Assembly: GCA_024220505.1 (NCBI GenBank)
Contig: JAKZZE010000014.1
Coordinates: 1,240,001-1,304,000 of the forward strand
Reading direction: 5' to 3'
DNA from: Rhizopus arrhizus
Taxonomy: Eukaryota; Mucoromycota; Mucoromycetes; Mucorales; Rhizopodaceae
Length of the DNA stretch: 64,000 nucleotides
The stretch's first letter is position 1; every line of letters begins with the position of its first letter. A program made the position numbers and the translations under genes. Of the stretch, positions 35,542 through 47,117 are shown piece by piece. Under the pieces are notes generated by a model. That model saw only the letters and a program-made list of their open reading frames with translations, was not told the DNA's origin and searched no databases.

Positions 35542-38500
35542 TTAAATTAATAAGGACAAAGGGTCGGACCGGAAGGGACCAACTAAGGAGAGAATATTTT
35601 GAAAGACCACCAAGGGGTCGAAGGGGACATCGTCAAAGATAAAGCGCCAGTGTGCCTTCCATATACCAAGAATAGTGCAAGCAATGATGCTTTCGTTCGA
35701 TATTAAGGATAGCCTCTGATGTGGGAAGCATAAAAGGTGGATAGCTCTGTAAACCTCATGAGTAGTCATTGTATGTCCAAAGAAATGAGGCCATATTTGC
35801 TCCCAAACGAGTCGTTTGGCGGACAGAGAAAGAAAAAATGATCGACATACTCGGTAATTAAACGCGGTGTACACAAGCGACAAGAAGAGTTGCCAAGATC
35901 TGGAAGGACTTTGTGAATTGTTGCTGCACAGAGAAATTGGTCTTGTAATAAGCGATACCAAGGTGTACGAACTGCTAGCGGAATCTTTAATTTCCAGAAT
36001 AACTTCCAAAGCACAGCAGGTTTTGTGTATATAGGAGACCTAACTGGGATAGACTGCAAAAGCTTTGTCTGGTGGGTTATACGGAAATACTTAGGTGTAA
36101 TCATTTCTGAGCCAACATCTAGACCATCTGCAATCAGAGAGTTACAGAAGGAGTCTAAAGCACCGAATCCTTGGAGGCGTTGTTCACTTGCAGGGAAGCT
36201 AGGAAGGCATAACTTTTTAAAGAAAGGAGCCAAGATTATTTTGCCACTAATAATCCATCGCAGCAGTTTCTTCACACGATTTCTACCGACAGTTATATTT
36301 GGGCGATCTGAGGGAAGCGTTTTTGGACGTAGACAAGAAAGTTCCACAACATGTTCAAAAGCATCTTGAACAAGAACATTATCAAAGGATTTTTGTTCTT
36401 GCATTGAAAATTCAGATGTCCATTGCACCACAGCAGACAGAGGCAGAGACAAGCTGTAAATCAGAGGTATTGCAGCAGGCTGCTCTGATGTACTGTTGAG
36501 GGCAGAAGAGACTGTGGCAGAATCAAACAATGTGTCAAAAGCTCTAAAAAGCAGAGCGCAAAGACTTGGTCGATTCTGTTGAAGGAGACCTCGACGAAGC
36601 GTAGGAAACAAAAAAGGCAACCGGTGATCATAAAGGACCACAGGTGCCAAGCTTGCCAAATGGGCAGCCATCCATTGAGAGACAATCGTGGAAGGATGAT
36701 GATGTTGGATTAAAGGTGTGAGCCAACGAAATTGGAGAGCCTGTTGTTGGTACGAAGGATCCAATATGCCGAGCCCGCCTTTCTTGAGAGGTAACTGAAG
36801 TACATCGAATGAGATCGGAGGAAAGACGCGAAACAATATGAATTCACGACAAATTCGACGTATGACTTTCAAAGTGTGTAAACTGATCCAAGAAACGCGC
36901 AAAACATGCCATAGAGTAGACAGTATCAGGGTGTTTAGTACAGTAGCTCTACCGCGAACGGACAAGTTGCGTTCTTTATGTATGTCACACGCTCGAGTAA
37001 TCTTAGCGATCAGGCGATCTTGGAACAAGCGATTATGTGCAGTGGACAGCATCAAAGGGTATCCAAGATAAGTAAGCGGCTCACCAGAACATCGGTCATG
37101 CCACTGAGTGATACCATGAGAAGCTAAAGCAGGCAGCCAATGAGGGTGAGGGATCCCTGATATAGAGAAAGCAATTGTTTTGTCATAATTCATTTTGGCG
37201 TTGGAGGCCTGATTGTAGTGTTGAATCAAACTTTGAACCTCATCGAGATCGGTAGCATTACGCAGGAAAATAAGCAAGTCATCTGCGTATGCGAGCACCT
37301 TGAGCGGTTGAAGAGAAGATGGACCATATAAAGGATCACGAATGTTTGGTAGCGACAAACTTGGTGGTTGAAAGCCTTGAATTCTCGGTGAATGAATGAT
37401 TGCTCTAATAAGAGGTTCTAGAGCAAGGTTGAACAGGATAGGACTAATAGGATCGCCTTGCCGTAAACCACGTCCGAGAGGGACTGGTACGGTAAGATGA
37501 CCGTTAACGTTGACTTGCATCGATGTACCATAAAAGAAACTTGTAATAGCGAGAACAATTTTTTCAGGAAAACCAAATTGAACTAAGACAGCCCGAAGAT
37601 AATCGGGATGAATCCTGTCGTAAGCTTTTTCTTGATCGCAAAGAAGACCAATTTCGTCCGAGTTTCGGATAGAAGCTTGTTCTATAGCCAAATTCACCAA
37701 AGCACCGTTATCTGCAATGAATTGTTCTTTCATGAAACCGCTCTGCCAGGGAGATATGAGTGGAGAGGTCACCAAGGCAAGGCGAGAGTTGAGGAGACGT
37801 GTGAAGATTTTGGCATCACAATTAATCAATGTAATTGGTCGCCAATTCTTCAAAAGACTGAGGTCCCCTTTCTTAGGAAGCAAACAAATACATGTTTCAA
37901 GCCAAGGCTTGGGGAAGAGACTATCAGTGAGAGCATCATTATACACACGAAGGATCAATTCAGAGTACTTGGGATGTTGGAAGATCAAGTTAAGAAATAC
38001 GTATGATAAGCCATCAGTACCAGGGCTGCTGACTTTCGGTGTACGTTTAACTTGTGCGAGAACCTCATCCAGAAGAAAAGGCGAGGTCATCAGATCAGAG
38101 TCATCATTAGATAGTCGACAGGACGCAGGAATGTGTGAGACCATATTGTCCAGCGACGCAGAACATATTGGATCAGCGGAATATAATTCAGTATAAAATC
38201 GCTCTGTCATCTCCAGCATTTGATCCTGAGACGAGCATATAGTTTGAGTGTCAGGATTCATTAGCCGAGGTATGGATCGTTGAACCAGTCGTGAGGTGGC
38301 TGACTTCTTTAGATACCCAGCGTCTGTCTCTCCTCTTTCCCGCCAGGATCGTTCGGCTTTCAGTATGGCAATTGATGTAATCTCTTGTTGTAAGGTCTGG
38401 ATCTGTTGCTCTACTCTCGGTAGGTGAATAGCCAATAGAGAAATAGGAAAAGATCCTCGAAGCAGACGTTGACGTTTACGTTGTAAAGCAACAATTTGCT

Positions 38501-39473
38501 GTTTGCGCCAATCAACATGCTGTCTACCAAACCGTCTAGTAAACTGTTTTACTTTCGTTTTTACCATATCCCATAGATCTTGAGGTGATAATTCCGAAGA
38601 AGCAATTTCTTGATCATACAATCGAGTAAGCATACTTGCCAATTTCTGTCGATATTCTTTGATCTTTGTATACACAGGATTTGCTCGCCAGAGACCAGGA
38701 CCTGTTTCGAAAAGGAGGTCGGCTTTGAGAGTTACCTGGAGTAAGGCGTGATCTGTCCATTCGGAATTGAGGAATTCTACATCCGCATCAACATAATTAA
38801 TGGACATGTCGAGGGATAAGTAAATATAATCAATCGTGGAATGTGTTGTTGCACCACGTCTAAAGGTGGCGGTTTCTAAGGAACGTAGGTCGGTCATCAC
38901 ATTTTGGAAGTGACATTGGAGGAAATGCAACCATTGAGGAGGCGGATTTGATCGGTACGCTGTTGAAGAGGATTGTAGTAAATAATTAAAATCACCGGCA
39001 ATAATCATGCGATCAACACAAGAGATAGGCTCATAAGGTGATAATTGACGGAAAGTCAACAATGTGTTAAAAAATTCATGGCGAGCTCGATTTGACGAAG
39101 CCGGAGCATAGACTACCAAAATATGAAAAGGAGCCATTTGCCCATTGACATGCGTAACTTGAGCTAGAATGCAGCGTGAATCGTCTGGAAGAGGAATACG
39201 CGTTAAAGAGTAATGAGGATCAAAACAGAGAAGGCCACAGTATTGAGTCCACAGGGACTGCTGACTACAAAACTGTTGATGTAAAGTCGGTAAATGAATA
39301 CCATTACTACCACTGTTATCAATTTCTTGAAGAGCGACAAAAGTGGGAGATTTGGAGCGAATGTACCGGATTAAATGTTTTCGTGAAGTTGGATTACTAA
39401 CCTTGAAGAGGCTGTTGCCATTCAAGGAGAGTAAAGAAAAAGCCTTGCGTTTGTGATGATTATTCATAATCAT
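35542..39473 (-). pseudogene. LINE ORF2: endonuclease and reverse transcriptase
   Basis: About 1,300 codons starting at ATG 39473, eight bases after the ORF1 stop, so reinitiation is likely. N-terminal exonuclease-endonuclease-phosphatase fold: 'LNGNS' and 'ALQEID' (first 60 residues), 'IAGDFNYLL' (about 160), 'STIDYIYL' and 'WTDHALL' (about 215-245). Reverse transcriptase: 'LLPKKGD', 'NWRPITLIN', 'CDQEKAYDRI', 'GLRQGDPISP' and the catalytic 'AYADDLLIFL' (about 725-735). A C-terminal 'CRLC...EYVDHFFFLCPP' zinc-binding motif precedes a one-base frameshift at about 35815. The downstream frame ('VWEQIWPHFFGH') continues to 35542. Apart from that the enzyme domains are uninterrupted. Confidence 0.9.
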
Positions 39474-40257
39474 AATCAAATTATAAATTCATCAGAGTAC
39501 GGGTTTTCGGTACCCTAGAGGATTTCCGAACCGCCGTAGTAGCAGAAGACTTGTCAGAAGGCTTATCAGTATACTTATCAGTAGATGACAATGAGAACGT
39601 ATTGTCACCATTGGCAGTTGAGGACAAAGTAGCCTCTTCCGCGGGGGAAATTGTGTCCATCGCCTCAGTTGTGGAGGACGTATCATCAGACATTGCTGGT
39701 TCTTGTGAGACTGCAGCTGATTCTGCATCCATAGCCGTTGAGGTTGATGTCGCTGTCGAGACCTCCGTATTCGGCGTTGCATACTTGGATCGATGAGTTG
39801 CACTATCCAATTCAGACGTGGTAGAAGAAACGATAGACGAGTTCATTTGAGAGTTACAGTGGGTGAAAAAATGGTTCCAATGTTTTCGTCTCGCAACTTC
39901 AACGCTTCATAACTTTTGAACTACACACGGTAACGACTCACAAAAACATGCATTTTGTAGCGCTTTTGTAGCTTATATTGGTGAAAAACAATTTTGTTTG
40001 CACTGTTACACAGTCGGGAATAAACTAACATTAAGTACAAAAACCAACATTGGAACCATTTTTCCACTACAGCTCCAGATAAGTTTATTTGTTATTTAAT
40101 GGAATTTTCACTAGAGCTTTTAGCTGGTTATGAGTCATACCATTCCGACTATCGCCGAAAAAGTCTACGTGACTTATAAAATTAATTTATCCCCGGTCAA
40201 AGCTTTTTTTTCCTTTTCTTTCTCCACATATCAAAGATTTGGGGTATCACTACACAT

Positions 40258-41857
40258 ATGGTTCGCGCTCTCTCTAAAAACAAGCAAGAAAGCATCAAAT
40301 CATTGGTTTTACAAAACAAGCCATACTCAGTGATAATGGAACGTATCCCTAACTTAAAAAAATCTACTTTAAGTAGATATGCCAACAAGTTTTATCCTGG
40401 TAGAGTAACAGCAAACCCTGGTAGAAAGGCTGTTCTAAGCGTTACCACCAAGTCTTATATACGTAAGCAGATTGTTAATGGTACACTCAAGACTGCGAAG
40501 GCTGTCCATAAGTATCTAGTATGCACTGGCCATAATATTAGCTACTCAGGTACCATTAAGGTTATGAAAAGCATGAACTTCCATGCTAGGATAAAGGTAA
40601 AAAAGCCTTTATTGACTAAGGTTCAGAAAGCAAGACGGCTAGCATGGGCAGAAGAGCATAAAAACTGGACAAGCGATGACTGGAGACGTATGGTATTCAG
40701 TGACGAAACAAAAGTCAACGTTTATGGGTCAGATGGTTGCAAATACTTTTGGAGTCGACCAGATGATAAACTTCAACCCCATCATCTCGACTTGACAGTT
40801 AAAGGAGGGGGCGGTAGCATCATGGTATGGGGTTGTATTACCGATGACGGGCCTGGTTATGCATGTTGGATTAGTGAAGGCACAATGAAAGCGTCTGACT
40901 ATGTCGGAATTCTCAGTACAACTCTTATGGATAGCCTTGGTTACTATGGTTACAATCCTCAGGACATCTATTTTCAGCAGGATAACGATCCTAAACACAC
41001 GTCTAAGCTAGCTAGGCAATGGTTCAAGGACAACAACTTCAAGTGTGACCATACCTTCAACTGGCCTTCACAAAGTCCAGATCTAAACCCAATAGAGCAC
41101 ATCTGGCACCACCTTAAGCTCAAGTTAAGTGTGTTATGTTCTGGTAAAGTAATTAAGGTAGCGATAAAAACCAAAGAATACTTTTTGAGACTGAACTTTA
41201 TTAAAGACAATCTTAATTATTAAAAAGAAATCATTACAAAGTCTACTATTTATATTCTTCTATCAGTTGGCGGGTAAATGAGTTGTTATGAGCGTAGATC
41301 CAATAATTGACATGTTTGATTGAAGAATGATCACTGAATCGATTATGAAAATTTTTAATTCGTTGTTTTATAGATCTTATTGTTCTTTAACTGATCTGGG
41401 AGAATTGTCCCGTCTTCATTGAGAGGAAAGATATATTTATATGAAATGCCTCCAGTCAGATCATAGTTGACTAGGTACCTGATCCATTATTATTCATTTA
41501 CAGAAATGATGAATAATAAAGGTCATGACTTATTTATTGTTCATGTTTACTTTATAGGATGAATCTAATAGTGATAGTTTTATATAAAAAAGAAGAAGAA
41601 TATATTTTATTTGATAAAGATTTATCAGTTTTAATATACTTCTTTTAGTTGTGATTATTCAATGTCCGTTATGATCAGACGCTGTTCTACAACAAAGTGC
41701 ATATGATACTAGGGCAAAAGGTGTGCATGAATTATGGGATCGCGTTGAAAAAGAATGGTCTACTTTTACAGCAGAAGACTGCAGGAGATACATAGACAGT
41801 ATGCCTGATCGTTGTAGAGCTGTAATTGCTGCGAAGGGCTGTCATACAAGATATTAA
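40258..41857 (+). pseudogene. Tc1-like transposase of element A, split by a solo LTR
   Basis: Coding parts are 40258-41131 and 41700-41857. The frame is intact across the LTR when one AAGTG copy is ignored, and it ends '..KGCHTRY' at TAA 41855-41857. An N-terminal helix-turn-helix DNA-binding region ('MERIPNLKKSTLSRYANKF') is followed by the catalytic core: 'VFSDETKVNVYGSDG' (first Asp), 'YFQQDNDPKHT' (second Asp) and 'SPDLNPIEHIW' (Glu). The spacing is 37 residues (DD37E) rather than the usual 34. Apart from the LTR there is no lesion, so the interruption is recent. Confidence 0.92.
41132..41694 (+). mobile_element. Solo LTR, family 1, in element A transposase
   Basis: It runs TGTTATGTTCTGG...CTGTTCTACAACA (563 bp) with exact AAGTG duplications (41127-41131 and 41695-41699). 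It is the third level of nesting here: LINE, then Tc1 A, then LTR. It is highly similar to 23942-24497. Confidence 0.92.
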
Positions 41858-43221
41858 TAAAATAAAGCATCTAGTGGAAAAATGGTTCCAATGTTGGTTT
41901 TTGTACTTAATGTTAGTTTATTCCCGACTGTGTAACAGTGCAAACAAAATTGTTTTTCACCAATATAAGCTACAAAAGCGCTACAAAATGCATGTTTTTG
42001 TGAGTCGTTACCGTTTGTAGTTCAAAAGTTATGAAGCGTTGAAGTTGCGAGACGAAAACATTGGAACCATTTTTCCACCCACTGTAGGAGGAGCGGCCTC
42101 TGTTTCCTTTGGAATGTTCTTGCACAACGAAGGCGACCCTTGCCGAGAGAGTTCAGTACTGGAAGACTCTTTCGCGGTCGTGTTTAATACACTATCACTC
42201 GGGGAGGAAGGACTTGTACTTGCATACTGGGTAGGTACAGTAGAAATCGAGGCCGAGGTATCGCCTTTACGTCTTTTACCCAAAGCAACTTTTTCAGGGC
42301 ATTGTGATCGGATGTGACCAGCTTTATAGCAATAGAAACATTTACGTTTGTTACTAGGAGCCTCCTTACAATCAACAGCACTTTGGCCAAGTTCATGACA
42401 ATACTTGCAATAGGTGGGCATGTCTTTCCAATAAGCATGAATAAAACATGATGATAATTCACCATTGCTGTCAGGATCGACCCACTGGATGGCATGAGTC
42501 AATTCAAGAAAGGGATCATTCTGATCTGGATCAGGAGAACAATCCAGTATGGCATAACCGGAGCCCAGAAAAGCACCGGTTTCAGTATCAGTGACAATAC
42601 CAACATCACGTACAATTCCATAATTATTCAAAGTATTCCGCAAACCCTCCAAAAGACGTTGAGGTCGCAACCAAGGCAACTGTTGGAGAGTAACACGTTT
42701 GATGATAGATCCAGGACGGCAAGCGATGACAGGCCGTATAACGATCATTCATTTATCAAACTGAAGACCGTGATTACAAGCGGCGTTTCGAAACTCTTCA
42801 TTATCAAAATTGATTTCCAGATATCTGTTTGGACCAGATTTGTGAACTACAAGACCCACATAGTCTTTAAATTGGTAATAGGCTAATTTATACAATTCAC
42901 GATCGGATTCACGACGAGAGGTAACGTCAAAGAAAATACTTCCAGGAGACTGAGAAACTCCCCAATAAGTGGTTTCGATTATTACAGGATTGGTTGTATC
43001 AGAAGCAGTTGCCGCAGATTCAACTGAATGAGAATAAGTATTTGATTTTTTAATATGGAGCAAACTTTCACGAGTGACAGCAGGACGTTGGTGCACTTTC
43101 GAGTAGGGCACAGTGGCATTACGTCGAGATGTGGAGGTTGGGCTCGTCGATCGAACAGATGTGTTGTGACTGCTTCCTTTGTCAGGTGGCTTTACTTGAG
43201 TAGGCGAGAGAAACATGTGTG

Positions 43222-43236
43222 TTGAAAGGTAGCATA
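43222..43236. repeat. LINE target-site duplication, right copy
   Basis: TTGAAAGGTAGCATA, identical to 35388-35402. Confidence 0.9.
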
Positions 43237-43252
43237 AGGCGTTAAGATAATA

Positions 43253-45497
43253 CAGTGGGTGGCAAGGGCAAAAGATAGGTCCCGGAGATCGCTGGCCTCA
43301 ATTAAGCTCCGATCTGCATGAAACTCCGAATATGCATTCTTGTACCTCGTATCATCTTTGATGCCAAATTTGGTAAGATTTCAATCAGCGCATCTGGTTC
43401 TATTGGCCATTGAATTTGCCTAGTCTACCACTTAGTAAAATGAAATTGGGTGACCAAGATTTCAGAATTGGTCCAGCAGTTGCGGATGAGAAATTTATAG
43501 GAGTAGATATAATAAGCTTTATTAAAGTCTGTAACAGTAATTAAACTTTATTAAATGAATAAAACTGCACTGGCTATGCACGATGAACTCTACGAGACCT
43601 TCTGTGTTGTCTAGTAGTAGGTGTTTCCAGACTAGAGCGACCAGCTAAATCGGTCATTGCATCCATTATCGGAGCTGTGGGATCAATCATTCCAGGAGTT
43701 ACTGCTGTAGAGCGAGTAGGGGGCATCCAGTCCTCGTCATCTGTACTATCCTCGCTTGAAGAAGCATCAGAATGATAGTCGTGCTCGAACTGGAATGGCT
43801 CATGCCGGTCTTCTTGACTATCATCGATCTCAGCACCAACGTTTCCATCTGCAGCACGAGTAATCCATTCATATGAGTCAATATTATCTTCTGTTACCCC
43901 TTCACTAACTGTTCGCTGAAATGATACCTCTTGCAAGCATCGTTCCATCCCGCGGATAAGTCCATTGTCCCGATTTTCATACCTCCATAAGTACTCTAAT
44001 AAACGTGCTGGGCAATGCTTTGCGGTGCGATAACGAGGGTGAACCAACGATTTGACATCTCGCCATAGACCTTCTATAGTGTTTGTATTTATCATGCCCT
44101 CTGTATGGTTACCCTCTACATTATCCCGAGTAGCAAATCCATGGGAATGGTTAACAACCTCATGCCGACGGAAAAAAAACTCACTAGAGCTATAGTTTGC
44201 TGGAGCGAATATATGATTCTGCAATCTTACATCATCAGGATGAAGTGAGGAATAGGCCCTCCATCCATCGCTACGGATGACTGCTCCTTCCTTGCAAAAC
44301 TGGTAAAGGATAGGCAACAATGTAGCAGCAGTCCTATTCGGAACGGTACAGAGCATACGGCGTCCAGCAGAGAACTTCTGTCTCGTCTCTTGAACACCAG
44401 TTGTAGGATCGGTATAGCTGTACGTAATACCAGTACGAAGGGCTTCTACCATTCCAAAAACCCAAACTCCATCTCTGCGTGATCCACGATTGTATTTACG
44501 CTTGCCAAATTTGGACTCGTCAATTTGAATATGATCACAGAGTTCGTTGTCACCGAGCTTGTAGTCACCAAAATACCTGATAAAATCGTTGTGCATAAGC
44601 ATCTGACAATCAACAGCAAGCTGACTAACAGTAGGACCACTAATGCGAACCGTTCTGATGATAGTAGCAATTGATGCCTTACGAAAATACTCCGAAAGTA
44701 CTATGTACACCTTGTTGATGTCCGACTTCTTATTAAAAAATACAGATCCCTTCGTAATGGATTCTTGTCGATCATTATGAATCCCAATTGATGAAGGAGT
44801 GCGACAACGATAGTAGAACTGAGATTTGCTACGTCTGTACCTAAGGACCATCTCATTCGTGCATCCATTGAAGTTGCAAATGCGGTTTTCCCTGTAGAAC
44901 GCACCAATAGATTCCCTCAGGTGACTGTAATTCCATCAGTAAACATGCCCTACTTTCCTTTTATATCACTTACGTCCATGTAGTTTCTTCTGACACAATG
45001 ATTCTTGCTTCGCTCACTCTGTCACCATCCGAAGGAGTACGAGACCCATAAGGAGCAGACAATTGGCCAGAAGTACGGCCACCACGACGTGATAAGGATA
45101 CAACAGAGCTTGAGACGGACATAGACGAAAATAAGTAAAATACAGAGAAAACACAAAAATGCAAAGGGGTATTTATATTCTTCCTACAAAAAATGACGCA
45201 ACATAAGTATCCAATCATATTGGTGATTATCTATCCCGAGTCAGAGTCCAGGGTCAACAAAAAAAGCGCAAAATACCACAAAAGGAAAGAAAAAAAAATT
45301 ATTCTAAAAAGTCCACTGACGCTGACTTATCTAAGCGGTAGACTAGGCAAATTCAATGGCCAATAGAACCAGATGCGCTGATTGAAATCTTACCAAATTT
45401 GGCATCAAAGATGATACGAGGTACAAGAATGCATATTCGGAGTTTCATGCAGATCGGAGCTTAATTGAGGCCAGCGATCTCCGGGACCTATCTTTTG
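43253..45497 (-). mobile_element. Merlin/IS1595-like DNA transposon
   Basis: Long inverted terminal repeats of about 180 bp pair 43269-43436 with about 45330-45497, for example AAAAGATAGGTCCCGGAGAT at both ends. The left end begins CAGTGGGTGGCAAGGGC after TA. The matching 16 bp at the right are replaced by CTTTAGCC and the left end of Tc1 D, so the right terminus is damaged. No 8-9 bp duplication of the Merlin type was found. Confidence 0.75.
43574..45122 (-). CDS. IS1595/ISXO2-like (Merlin) transposase
   Basis: Two exons on the minus strand (45122-44974 and 44924-43574; 49-bp intron GTAAGT..TTACAG) give 499 aa with no stops. An N-terminal zinc-ribbon-like segment ('CNFNGCTN', 'YYRCRTPS') is followed by the DDE core: 'IQIDESKFGKRKYNRG' (Asp), 'VIRSDGWRAYSSL' (Asp) and 'VNHSHGFA....NTNTIEGLW' (Glu). 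This is the DDE_Tnp_IS1595 layout. A Ser/Asp-rich tail ends in a basic '..RQHRRSRRVHR'. The chosen ATG starts a Ser-rich N-terminus; further upstream the frame lies in the element's AT-rich arm. The enzyme looks intact, though the element's right end is damaged. Confidence 0.88.
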
Positions 45498-45505
45498 CTT
45501 TAGCC

Positions 45506-47117
45506 CAGTGGGTGAAAAAACTCTAAAAACGTCAGACATTTTTTCTGTTTTTAGCCTCTGTGAGCATGTATAGTGATTTAGATGATGCAACAACTTTATG
45601 ACATGTTTATTTGAATTTCTGTTACGTCTCATGAAATTTTTAATCTCAGAATATTATTTAACAGTCCGTAAATGCGATGGAAGTGTTGTAGGTTTATTTT
45701 TAGAGTTTTTTCCTTTTCCTTTTATTATGTTATAGATGACTTAATACTTCGTAGATCCACCATTGGCATCGATTACTGCTTTAATACGTGCAGGCATAGT
45801 GTCAATATACCTTCTGCAAACTTCTTTATCAAAGGAGTTCCATTCCTTTTCAATTCATGAACACCCTTGGCTTTCTTGTCATATAACGATAGCTTCAACT
45901 TCAAATGATGCCAAAGATGCTCAATAGGGTTAAGATCAGGACTTTGAGCTGGCCAGTCATCAATATAGTTAACTCCATTGGCATTTAGCCATTGGATAGT
46001 TGACTTGGAACGGTGCTTTGGATCACTATCGTGCTGAAAGTATGCTGTAGACCAATCCATATCATAGTACTCCATTGTTTCCCGAAGTGTTGTATCCAAT
46101 ATATGTTGGTAAAGATCCGAGTTCATAGTTCCATCGTATATTTGACAGGCGTACCCAGGTCCCTCATAGGTCATGCACCCCCACATCATTAAACTACCGC
46201 CTCCATGCTTAACTGTTACGTCGATATGGTGAGGCTTAAGAGGGTCCCCTGGTCTTGACCAATAGTATTTACATCCGTCAGAGCCCCAAATGTTGACTTT
46301 TGTTTCATCAGAGAACACTACACGTCGCCAGTCATCTGTAGTCCAGTTTTGGTACTTTTTGGCCCACGCTAGCCGTCTCTTCATGTGTTTTGTGGTTAAT
46401 AAAGGCTTTTTGACCTTAATCGCAGAAAAGAAGTTCATCGATTTTAATACGTTTATAGCGGTTTTGTACGATATGGAATACCCTAGCTCCATAAGTTTAT
46501 CATGTACTTCCCTCGCAGTCTTGAGTTGGCCATGTACCACCTGAATTTTGATGAATCTCTTCGTCTGAGCGGACACAACCATCGGTCTACCACCAAGTCC
46601 ACGCTGTCGGTTAGGGAAAAACTTGTTCGCATAGTTATTAACCGTTGCATACGTAACACCAAGGCGGCTTGCAGCATCCATAGAGTCTTTTCCGGCAAGT
46701 AGAGCGGACTTTATATTGTTTTTGATGTCAGCTGAGAGAGATTTAGGCATAATTGAAGTGTTTAGGAAATTTAAAAAATTAAATGGAAAAATTTGAAGAA
46801 AAAGAGATAAACGATTCTTTTTATACTTTTGGAGACTTTATGACTCATAATATGTCAATAAAAGTCCGCAAAGTCTGTCTGTCGGTCCGTGTATCCGACA
46901 ATTATGGAAGTGAAAAAACTCTAAAAATAAGCCAGTCTTCTTTTAGCAGTTGATTTCGGATCAGTATTTATCAGCTGAGATTGAAAATATAGCATACGAT
47001 ATGCTACTATCTGTGCTACATATGTGCAAAATTTCACGGTGATACACCAACTTGATAAAACAGAGCATCCAAAAACGCTAATAATATCATAACGTTTTTA
47101 GAGTTTTTTCACCCACT
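45506..47117 (-). mobile_element. Tc1-like element D
   Basis: Termini start CAGTGGGTGAAAAAACTC. The right end is followed by TA (47118-47119), but the left end follows TAGCC with no adjacent TA, so the left junction was formed by rearrangement with the Merlin-like element. Both ends are ~210-bp hairpins (inner inverted copies at about 45693-45713 and 46910-46930). Confidence 0.85.
45741..46750 (-). pseudogene. Tc1-like transposase of element D, frameshifted near the C-terminus
   Basis: From ATG 46750 the frame has a helix-turn-helix ('DAASRLGVTYATVNNYANKF'), 'VVFSDETKVNIWGSDG' (Asp), 'YFQHDSDPKHRS' (Asp) and 'SPDLNPIEHLW' (Glu), with 35 residues between the last two (DD35E). After 'KGVHEL' (about 45857) a deletion of about 13 bp relative to sister elements shifts the frame. 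In the shifted frame the usual tail ('MPARIKAVIDANGGSTKY') reads to TAA at 45741. The catalytic core is intact, but the last 50 residues are replaced. Confidence 0.88.

Larger units (their letters stand above)
39857..42084 (+). mobile_element. Tc1-like element A inserted in LINE ORF1
   Basis: Termini start CAGTGGGTGAAAAAATGG, with TA at 39855-39856 and 42085-42086. Each end is a ~210-bp imperfect hairpin: the outer terminus is repeated inverted at about 40043-40071 and 41876-41904. The element carries one transposase and has itself been hit by a solo LTR (41132-41694). Without that LTR it would be about 1.66 kb. Confidence 0.92.
39481..43216 (-). pseudogene. LINE ORF1 (zinc-knuckle nucleic-acid-binding protein), broken
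   Basis: Pieces 43216-42085 and 39854-39481 form one frame of 502 codons when Tc1 element A and one TA are disregarded. Two CCHC-type knuckles are visible ('CKYCHELGQSAVDC' and 'CFYCYKAGHIRSQC', about 42400-42290), typical of LINE ORF1 proteins that coat the RNA. A Ser/Thr-rich C-terminal tail follows. An in-frame TGA (42749-42751), just before an ATG, splits the N-terminal 155 codons from the rest. It could be a CGA-to-TGA mutation. With the Tc1 insertion, ORF1 cannot be made as one protein. Confidence 0.85.
35403..43221 (-). mobile_element. LINE (non-LTR retrotransposon) with two ORFs
   Basis: It lies between perfect 15-bp target duplications and ends (minus strand) in a run of about 10 A at 35403-35412. 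ORF1 has zinc knuckles; ORF2 carries an AP-type endonuclease and reverse transcriptase. ORF1 starts only 6 bp from the 5' end, so the copy is probably 5'-truncated. Tc1 element A sits inside ORF1. It may be related to the Grem-LINE1 elements described at Mucor centromeres, but that is inference from host group and domain order only. Confidence 0.88.

Noticed and set aside
40258..41857. Element A as a member of the animal ITmD37E family because of DD37E spacing
   Set aside because: The rest of the protein resembles its DD34E/DD35E neighbours; the longer spacing looks like a local loop insertion.
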